A stretch of 64,000 bases of DNA, taken from positions 74,441,053 to 74,505,052 of the forward strand of contig CM060732.1 of the NCBI GenBank assembly GCA_030704615.1, in the 5' to 3' direction. Within the stretch, counting starts at the first letter, position 1; every line of letters starts with the position of its first letter. The notes below the pieces were generated by a model. That model did no database searches. It had not been told where the DNA came from and saw only the letters and a program-made list of their open reading frames with translations. A program made the translations under genes and the position numbers. Shown in pieces: positions 45,221 through 53,686 of this stretch. The stretch is from Takakia lepidozioides (Eukaryota > Streptophyta > Takakiopsida > Takakiales > Takakiaceae).

Positions 45221-46662
45221 CTATACCAGACGGTGTCTGTGCCGCATGTGGTTCCTTGTCAGTGTGCCTGCCAGCATGTTCAGTCTGTTGCTCAATGTGG
45301 GCAGTCTGCTCGGCCGCCGGTTCTTCGTCAGTCCTTTCGTCTGTGAACTGTGCAGTCTGCTGGCAACTCTGCGGTTCAGTCTCTTCCTCAATGTGGGCAA
45401 TGTGCTCAGTGGCAGGTTGGTCGTCAGTCCTTCCCTCTGTGAAGTGTGCAGTGTGCTGGTCAGGCCGTGCAATCTGAACTGTGCAGTCAGAGCTGAGCTG
45501 TGCAGTCTGCCGCTCCGAGCCATCCTGGTCAGTCCTTCCATCTGTGACCTGTGCAGTCTGCTGGTTAGTCTGCGGTTCGGTCTGCTCATCAATGAAGACA
45601 GTATGCTGCCCCGCCACAGGTTGCTCGGCAGTCCTTCCATGTGTCCACTGTTCAGTGTGCTGGTCAGTCTGGTGGACAGCCGGCTGGGTGTTCGGATCTC
45701 CATGGACTTGGGAAACATCAAGAACATGTATGGAAGACCCACGGCAATTGCTTCCTCAGACTCTTCTGTAAGATCTATGATACGGTTTTGCGTTCCCAGA
45801 TTGAGTTCGGTCATCACGTAAGACTCATCTATGGCTTTCGCCACTGAGCGCACGAAAACGGGACTAACCTGGAAGGTCATAGAAGGCAGGCCACGGGGAG
45901 CTGGATAAGAATGCTTTACCGGTGACCTGATGACGTCGTCAGTGAATGTGCCTGGGGGGAAAGTGGACTCGGTCAAAACACTCATACTGGCAGATCCAAA
46001 AACATGTTGTTGGGAACTCAGCAGAAATTCGTCCACAGGGTCCCGGTGAGGCCAGTGCATCCGAGTCTGTTGCACAATCCAGGGAACAGACTGGCTGTTA
46101 GTCTCCTGGATAGTTTGCTTCGCCATCTGCTGAGTGGGTTCGCCAGTGTGCTGCACAGTCTGCTGATGGGCAATCTGCTGGCTGGATTCGTCGGTGTGCT
46201 GCACGGTCTGCTGAGGGGCAATCTGCTGGCTGGATTCGTCGGTCTGCTGCATGGTCTGCTGTACAGTTTGCTGAGGGGCAGTCTGGTGGCCATGTTTGCT
46301 GGTCTGCTGCACAGTCAGCTGAGGGGCAGTCTGTTGGCCGGTCTGTTCTCCAGTCTGCTGCAAAGTCTGCAAAGTTCGCTGACCGCTCAGTACTGTTTGC
46401 ACATACTGAGTATGTGTGTGCGGGGCAGTCTGCTGGGAGTGATCCGGCCTATTACCCGGGACGGTCTGGTGCACATGCTTGGTCTCCAGCACTTGGGCAG
46501 TCTGCCCACATGTGTCGTGGGGAATATGTTGTTCGACATTCTTGTGGCCAGTCTGCTGGACAGTCTCCCGAACTCCTTGTAAAGCCAGGACAAGGTCCCT
46601 TGCACCTCTGGCAAAAGAGTCAAAAGTAGCCTGCACTTGCTTGTCTCCCAGATCAACTCGCC
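45221..46662 (-). CDS. Gln/Thr-rich repeat domain of the MULE Ulp1 gene
   Basis: A single open frame starting at a 3' splice site (TGTGTTGCAG|GG at 46,663). After RVDLGDKQVQATFDSFARG it becomes a long low-complexity tract of QQT units (QQTVQQTMQQTDESSQQIAP and similar). The DNA is a string of CAGCAGACTG-type words, the same motif that fills the element's introns and TIRs. The upstream exon end (46,753) joins in frame. Such a tract is likely disordered; its function is unknown. Confidence 0.7.
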
Positions 46663-46899
46663 CTGCAACACATGTTTATGCAAATGTGAACTTGTAAAAA
46701 AGTTGGCAAAAGAAATTGAGCTGAAACACGAAAGTTGCCCATAACATTTTACCTTCCAAGAGATTTCCGACGAGGCCAATGTCCTTGATTTGCCGGCACA
46801 GGCATGCTCCATCGAGATGAGCAATGGCGCCGATGCGGTCTTCAGTTGGGATCCCACACCACATGACTTTGAAGACATTGGGATTCTGCAAAACAATGT

Positions 46900-46955
46900 C
46901 GAATACTGCTCGCTCCATCACCAATGCCGAATACTGCTCGCTCCATCACCAATGC
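46900..46955. repeat. 28-bp tandem duplication causing a frameshift
   Basis: Two exact copies of a 28-base unit (46900-46927 and 46928-46955, starting CGAATACTGCTCGCTCCATC) sit inside a conserved coding segment of the minus-strand gene. The reading frame is ...LVMERAVF before the duplication and DIVLQNPNVFKVMWCGIP after it. Twenty-eight is not a multiple of three, so the duplication shifts the frame. Confidence 0.9.
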
Positions 46956-49767
46956 AAACCAGTGCAATGCGTCATCCACCACAAACTTCTGTGAATGGTC
47001 TGTTCCATGGAGTAAGTCCATCCTCAAACTATGCAGATTCTTCATCAACTTGTTGTATGAGCGGAAATTGCCAAATTGCATCCATCTGTGTTGTAGGAAG
47101 GAAGCTGCCATGCGCTCAAAGTCCTCCTCAGTCAATCCGAACAAGTGCTTTCTTCGCACCCCAAAGGTTGGATGTGCCATAGGCATATGTCTGAGGTCTT
47201 CAGGCCGTGGGTCATCCAGGAGAATCAGCTGTACAAGTAGAGGCGGCGCATTTTGGTCGCTTGTGGCTTCAATGGCAACAGCAGAGGCGGCTTCTAGAAC
47301 ATGGTTGGCTTCCTCAATAGAAAACTCCATGGAATAATGAAAGGGTACAAATGACCACCAGCGGTCCGCAACAATCCGGTGGAGCTCATTATGCCAATCC
47401 AAATGGGGATTAATTTCTCCCACCCTAAGCCGGGGAAGTGTGAGGTCTTCAGCTCCGGGTCGAATTACCGGTGATGGCGATCGCCAAACTGCAAAAAGCG
47501 TCGTGCTATGTGAGAGAAAGGCAGTCTGCTGGTCAGTCTGCTGGTCCGCAGTCTGTTGGATGACAGGACTTCCCATTGGCATGGGCTGCATGATGGGCTC
47601 CTGGAGAGGAGTCTGCAGGATGACAGGCTGCTCATTGGGAGTCTGCTCTGTTGGAGTCTGCTGGATGACAGACTGCTGAATGGGAGTCTGCTAGATGACG
47701 GCCTGCTGAATGGGAGTCTGCTGGATGGCAGACTCGGCTGTCCCATTCGCATTCCCCCCCCGACGCGTCTTCAATATGTAATGCCGCTATAGCAGCAGAT
47801 GACCCATAATACTTCAATAATATGTACTCTCGCACGCGGTCCACTTCCGCACGCACTGCAGTCGCTTGTAAAGGAGCATCATTGCTAGGTATCTGCCAAG
47901 CCTGAATGGCCCTACGAATAGAAACACGTTCATCCTGGTACACGGCAGAGAACTTCGACGTCAGGAACATGGACGTGGACTCTATATTCACCTCATGCAG
48001 CGGACTGGACTCACAGACCAGCAGACTGTAACGTGCGCACGTAGGGTGGAGGCAACTAGTAGACTATACCAGTGGACTGGACCAGCGGACTGACAAACGG
48101 ACTCAATAAGTAATGCAGCGATATAAAACAGACTAACTGACGAGCGGACTGAGCCAGCGGACTGAGGAGAGAACGCAGGGGACTGACCAGACTGAATAGG
48201 CAACGTGACCCCGATGATGGACTCAAACAACACAGAGAACAGACTGGGCGGTCAGACTGACCATTACCTCCTCTACTTCATCATCGTCATCTTCATCTTC
48301 AAAGCTGTTCAACCAGTTCTGTTCCGCCTGTCGGATTAATGTGCGTAGCAGACCTGACTGGGCAACTCTGTAGAAATAACGGAAGAAGTCTGGATCCCCA
48401 ATTGGTGGGCACTCTGGTGGGAAAAGCCAAAAGTCAACGAGGCACAATGTGCCAGGGCAGACTGGCCCTTCAGTGCTCTGTTGAGTTTTTGGTTTTGACC
48501 CTAAACCGATGGCATGGGTCGCGATATTTATGTGAGTCTGCTGCCAAGTCTGGTCAGGCAAGTCAATGTCCACTGGACTTGTCACCCCTTCCAGGCCCTG
48601 AGCAGATTCACTTTCAGTATCAGTACTGATGGTGTGGGTCTGCCGCCCAGGACGGGGTTCAGTCTGTTGCGTGGATTTTGCCCTTGCCTCGCGAGCAGAC
48701 CTTGCAGCCTTCTCCTTTTTTTGCCTTTCCTTTTTTTGGGCCCCATCAATCAGTTTACGTTTTTTGGGAGCGTCCAGCGTTCCCTGCACTTGCAAATCTT
48801 CCATTGACGGGCCACCACAATGGACGCCATACCGTGCGCGCACTTCGTGTAATTCCAAAGTGCGGGGGGTCAAGCACTGATCCGCGCAAGCGCATTGTGG
48901 CCTCTTTGACAATCGACATTTCTTTCAGTATTGGCCAAGGCTTGAAATCCCGTGGAATCATTGCAACAGTCTCCTTGCAACCCGTGTCAACACAATGCCG
49001 ATTTAGTTGGATTTTGTCCTTGATTACCTCTTCACAGAAGGGACAGAAGAGCTTGTCCTTCTGCCAATTCGAGTTTTTGGGCTTCTGGGCGCAGAGGTCT
49101 ACAAATGCTTCCACTATTTTATGATCAAACTCGTCTGGTGAGTACCAATACCTTCGCTCCTTCTTCAGTCTGGTTTGGTGCACAAAATCCAACCAGTCCG
49201 CTCCACCTTTTTCACAAGCATCCTCCATCGTTGCAGAATGAAACGAAGGTGCAAGGACAATGAGCGATAGAGCGACAGATAGAAGTCCTATGAAAAGACT
49301 CACCCTAAGCAAGAAGATGACACAGAATGGAATGGAAACACCATAGCAAGTGAGAACCTCACCGAGCCGATGAACTTCGAGTTGTTACGAAGGCGAGCGT
49401 GTTTGAAAACAAAGCAGTGCAAAACTGTGCGAAGAAACAGGTGTGAAGAGAATGGAGAAAGTAGAAGTAGAAGGGGGAAAGCGGGCATGGCACTGCCAAC
49501 GTGGCGCGATTTCACAGGCGCCAACTATCCGCCGTCATCGCATTGAATACGTCCACCGAACGAACGGATCGTACTAAATTCATCCACACTCCTCGCAAGT
49601 GCAGCAGACTCATTTCCCATCGGGCCGAGAGTCCAGCGGACCGCCAGTCCAGCGGACTATTCGCTTTGCTGTGGCGAAGCGGCTTCATATTGGAGGCACT
49701 TCCCTGCCAGCGGAATGAAGACAAAAGAAAGTAAGGGGAGAACAGGAAAGTCGAACACACCCATTGC

Positions 49768-50411
49768 GAACAGACTCGCGGCACAACAGACTGATGCATG
49801 CACAGTCCAACAGACTGATATCTATAGAGGAGAACTGTCCAGCAGACGGACGTTTCGCCAGACTGGCGGGAGAACAAGCCAAAAGACTGACCGGAGGAAA
49901 AATAAGAAGTCAAACAGACTTAGTGCAACAGACTTTCGACACAACATACTGACAAATTCACAAGTGCAACAGACTGATATCCCAACAGACAGACTTCCAA
50001 CAGACCGTCTCCAAACTGACTGTTATGCATGCGATAAGGGGAATATCCGGAGCACTGACGGGCTAGCGGACCCACTGTGAACAAACTCGCGACACAACAG
50101 ACTGATGCATGTACAGTCCAACAGACTGATATCCATAGAGGAGAACTGTCCAGCAGACGGACGTTTCGCCAGACTTGCGGGAGAACAAGCCAAAAGACTG
50201 ACCGGAGGGAAAATAAGAAGTCAAACAGACTTAGTGCAACAGACTTCCGACACAACAGACTGACAAATTCACAAGTGCAACAGACTGATATCCCAACAGA
50301 CGGACTTTCAGCAGACCGCCTCCAAACTGACTGTTATGCACGTGATAAGGGGAATATCCGGAGCACTGACGGGCCAGCGGACCCACTGTGAACAGACTCG
50401 CGACACAACGG
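49768..50411. repeat. 311-bp tandem duplication rich in CAGACTG words
   Basis: Copy 1 is 49768-50078, copy 2 is 50079-50389 and about 22 bases of a third copy follow. The copies are highly similar with scattered substitutions. Each starts GAACARACTCGCG and contains many CAACAGACTGA words. The array lies upstream of the Ulp1 gene, between it and the right TIR. Confidence 0.9.
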
Positions 50412-50514
50412 ACCTCAAACATCCACGCGCATTTGCAGATGCAATTGTCTCAGACATCTCCCGTCGTGGCTCAGACATCTGCATTCAGCAGGTGCGTGTG
50501 GATGTTTGAGGACC
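50412..50514. repeat. Imperfect stem-loop inside the MULE
   Basis: CCTCAAACATCCACGCGCA at 50412-50430 pairs, with one mismatch, with TGCGTGTGGATGTTTGAGG at about 50,496-50,514. Inner GCAGATG/CATCTGC words extend the pairing. It follows the 311-bp repeats directly. Confidence 0.75.
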
Positions 50515-51150
50515 TTACGACTAGATGGTGTTCCGTGACGACTCGAATTGCTTTTTTGTGCTGCCATCCCTTATATAATACCATGTGGATCCATCACAAA
50601 GCTGGGTTTTTTCAGATTCTCCACCCTTTTCCACAACTTATGCACGACGGATGCAAGCCACTATACTTGGTCACATAAACAGTCCCATCGTCCGATACGA
50701 AATCTGCAATACACGCCCCCATGTGCATACGCTTCCACCATTTTCGCGCCCATGTTACCCATGGGTTCCTTTAACGAACTAAACTTGTGAAGGCTCTCAT
50801 GAGGGATGCAGTACGAAGGGGCTAAACGTATCATGACGGATCACAAGCAGAGGACGTTATCGACGACAGATGTCCGCATTTTCCATATTTATGACATAGA
50901 ACCAAACCATAAAACGAAGATTCCCGAAAGCACGACAAGAAGGCAAAAATAGTGGAAGCATATGCACGATGGTGGCTGTAGTGCCCAGACAGTCCTCTCA
51001 TGTTCAAGCACACGCTTCATCATCATCATGGACATCGCAAAAGAGGAACAGTCGCGTGCATGGAAACGCCTACCGCAACATCGGACAACAAACAGCCGTC
51101 AAAAGAGAGCGGCCAGGATTTGGTGGGAAGATCATTGCCATTTTCGCAAC
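50515..51150. other. MULE interior next to right TIR; no gene recognised
   Basis: Unlike the rest of the element, this part has few CAGTC-type motifs and no identified exon. Being just inside the TIR, it could hold the promoter region of the minus-strand gene, but no specific element is recognised. Confidence 0.4.
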
Positions 51151-51587
51151 CCTAAAAATGGAGGGCTCGGATGGGTTATGGGAATGGACGGTGACGATCC
51201 TGCGCCGTCAGCGGACTGGATGGCAGGGGACTGGCCAGCGGACTGGCGGGCAGACTGGTGACTGGCCAGCACCGGACTGGCGGGTAGACTGGAGGACTGG
51301 CCAGCACCGGACTGGCGGGCAGACTGGCGGACTGGCAGACTGCTGGGCAGCGGACTGGCCAGCAGCGGACTGGCAGATTGGAGGGCAGCGGACTCTTGGG
51401 CGGGGGAGTGGCCGCGCGGCGGACGGGGGCGCGGGCGCGGTTGCTGCAGCCACGCCCGCGGCTGGGCGACCGCGCGCAGCGGTGGGCGGGGCGGGCGGGG
51501 TGCTGGGGAGCCGGGCGTCCGTGCGCGGGGCCCACCGGCCACATCGCACGTACCCATTGAAGACCCTATTATCTAAAAATGAGAGGC
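51151..51587 (-). repeat. Right terminal inverted repeat of the MULE (437 bp)
   Basis: It is the inverse of 38858-39190 but about 100 bases longer. The extra length is additional GACTGGCGGGCAGACTGG-type units between 51,240 and 51,400. The outer ~60 bases are almost identical between the two ends. Confidence 0.9.
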
Positions 51588-51596
51588 GTTTTGGTT
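51588..51596. repeat. 9-bp target-site duplication, right copy (GTTTTGGTT)
   Basis: Identical to 38849-38857 and directly adjacent to the right TIR. Confidence 0.93.
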
Positions 51597-51783
51597 GTCA
51601 TTTTGAGTGTTTGTTGAACAAGTTGGACTCTCTATAAGTTAGGCACTTTCCAGTAACAGCTAAGTTTGGTGAAGAAAAGAAGATTCCAACCAAAGGAGGT
51701 TGGGTAGCTCAGCAGACGACATATTCCATACATTCTCAAAATATCATGTGAATATGCTACAGTCGACCTTGGATATGCAGTGC

Positions 51784-51851
51784 TATGGAATAGGCCGCAA
51801 CATGACATTGTGGCGGGTAAGGTACAATGTCATGTTGCGGCCCATTCCATA
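51784..51851. repeat. 68-nt near-perfect stem-loop
   Basis: The 28-base arm at 51784-51811 pairs with 51824-51851 at 27 of 28 positions; the one difference, A against G, is a possible wobble depending on strand. The loop is 12 bases (GGCGGGTAAGGT). It lies 190 bases outside the MULE. It could be a small foldback element, a cruciform or an unstudied hairpin RNA. Confidence 0.9.
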
Positions 51852-53649
51852 ACGTAAAGGATTGCGTCGGCCGCCCTCTCATTGGCCTACAAGTCCTAAT
51901 CAAACACATTATGTTTCATAATGTGCTAGTGGAAATGGCGTAATGTGCTAGTAGCATTAGGCGTGAATTCTGCTATTTAATCCTCCTCCAAAATACACCA
52001 TACTAAGGCAGGCAAAATCTTTTACGTGCTAATTCTTTTTTTAAGGCAGGTAGGTTTTCCAATAATGCAGCCCCTGAATTTCAAGTACGAATCTGGTATA
52101 CATAGGTGGCTTTAAAAAAAAATCAATCTGGATATGGGCAATGGTATCTTGAAAATTTGGCCATTTCAATAGCCCAAATGACCCATTCCAATATTGAAAT
52201 GCCCATTTGAATAGTCCAAAAAAAACAAAAACAATCCAAATGACCCATATGAATATTTTCTGTCCTCTCTCTAAATGTTATCTTGCATCTGAAGGACCTG
52301 TTTTAATGTCAAATTTCTAATTGTTACGTTATGAGAATCAACCTGTTTTATTATTATTTGATATAACTGCCTAATTGTTATAGAGTCTATACTCTTGGAG
52401 CATAACAATTTTCCAGGTTGGACTGTATAGCGAAAGGAAAATAGGTTCACTCCATTCAAATGCGAAACTAGCGAAAACTTTTGTGCTCATGCGAAACTAT
52501 CTTTTATTAAATACAAAATTAGATTTTAAAATAAAAACCTTCGGATATTCTCTTTTGGAATTATTTTGAAAAAAAACTGTTTGAAAATAAAATAAAAAAA
52601 CTGTTTGTGCTCACGTGAACTCAGATTTTGAATTAGTTTCGTTGGCAAAATTGAGTCATTTTATTTTTTTAAGTTTTGTTTTTCTGGTATTCTCTTTTGG
52701 AATTATTTCGCAAAACGAAACTGTTTGGAATTAGTTTCGCTGACGAGATATTGTTTTTTTTTAATTTTTGTTTGTTTTAGAGAAGAGGGACATTAGAGTT
52801 ATCCGTTAAGTTGAGGGGATGGAGGATGAATTAGGCCAGTTTGGCCAAAAGACAGGCTGCAGTGTAATAAATGTCGAAAGAGCATGTGAGTAAAGTACAA
52901 GGGAGGAAATGAACGGACCAAACTCAAAACAACACCAAAATGAGCGTAAAACGTGTTTCATCCTGTATTTGGTTTTTGGCATTCCTTGTCGGGTAAGTGG
53001 TGAGTGGCGTGGCGTGGAACCAAGTGGGCAAGAGCTGGGGTGGGCCAACGCTGACATGAGGCTAACACATGCTCGCTCCCTCTCTAGTTCCTCTTTTGGT
53101 ACTAAGTATGCTCTTAGACTGAACGGATATGCGCAAAGTGCCCACCATAGGCATTATGAAGGGGTGATGGTGATTTAACGGATAACTTTAACGGACCCAA
53201 ACGTCGGAGAATTACAAAGAGGAAAAATAACCTTTGGGACAACTATTTATATTATATATATATTATATTAAAAAATATTAAACTCAGTGTTTTGCTATTA
53301 AATATTTATATTTTACATAGGGTTTCAGTTTAAGCATACTGATAGACCATGTACCTGACCCTATTAACGTAGCAATATTTTATGTCCGCGTTGACTTCTA
53401 TTTCCGTTTGCAAACATATTTTCCACATAACCGTGGATTTTGCTCACACCGGTTTTTTTTTTGTGCTCATGCCGTTTCTATTGAGATTTGTTAATCTTAC
53501 CCTGATAATGTAGGTCTTGATTAGGTGTCCAAGAGTCACACTCTTGGACGACGAACAATTGGATCTCTCTGTGAACAGTTAAGTCCCTACGGTTGCTTAA
53601 AGGAGTCTCTTGACGCCGTGTACAAATTAATTGTAATATACTCTTTGTA

Positions 53650-53686
<37 letters not shown>

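Larger units (their letters stand above)
43431..49228 (-). pseudogene. MULE-borne Ulp1/C48 SUMO-protease gene, multi-exon, decayed
   Basis: Ulp1-type peptidases cleave SUMO or related peptides; plant MULEs carry such genes with unknown benefit. Reading order (minus): MEDACEKGGADW start (49228) with a Cys/His cluster (CPFCEEVI...HCVDTGC); a basic and then acidic region (APKKRKLIDGAQKKERQKKEK, FEDEDDDDEVEE; 48.9-48.2 kb); a conserved region of unknown function (47,991-46,753: DERVSIRRAIQAW, RVADRWWSFVPF-like, HWFALVMERAVF); a Gln/Thr-rich repeat domain (46,662-45,221); a basic segment (KRPAKKK; near 44,750); a helical segment (44,479-44,071) ending CDFILVPIGDE; then GHWSVCIID (43,853) and SWECGFYVM (about 43,650), the catalytic His and Cys blocks with the upstream QQ. 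Supported introns are 46,752-46,663, 44,649-44,480 and 44,070-43,854. Breaks: a frameshift near 48,930, a 28-bp duplication at 46,900-46,955, and frameshifts near 44,110 and 43,765. Confidence 0.8.
38858..51587. mobile_element. 12.7-kb Ulp1-carrying Mutator-like element (MULE)
   Basis: Both ends read GCCTCTCATTTT(T)AGATAATAGGGTCTTCAATGGG inward, allowing one base of difference, and continue as long TIRs. The element is flanked by a perfect 9-bp duplication. Inside are a plus-strand MULE transposase (39339-42742) and a minus-strand gene ending in an Ulp1 cysteine protease (49228-43431), which converge near 43 kb. MULEs bearing Ulp1-like genes are known in plants (Kaonashi/KI-type elements). 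The interior is filled with the motif CAGTCYRCTG. Both genes carry inactivating mutations, so this copy is probably non-autonomous, but the perfect duplication and well-preserved TIRs argue that the insertion is not ancient. Confidence 0.93.

Noticed and set aside
45246-46582. Plus-strand Cys/Leu-rich frames (CAVCWLVCGS, GNLLAGFVGVLHGLL) opposite the Gln/Thr tract
   Set aside because: They are reverse readings of the CAGTCTGCTG repeats. The minus-strand frame has splice support and continues neighbouring exons, while these do not.
51588-51640. Possible extension of the MULE TIR beyond the 9-mer
   Set aside because: Sequence similarity between the two ends stops exactly at GCCTCTC, and the identical 9-mers lie immediately outside, so the boundary is firm.
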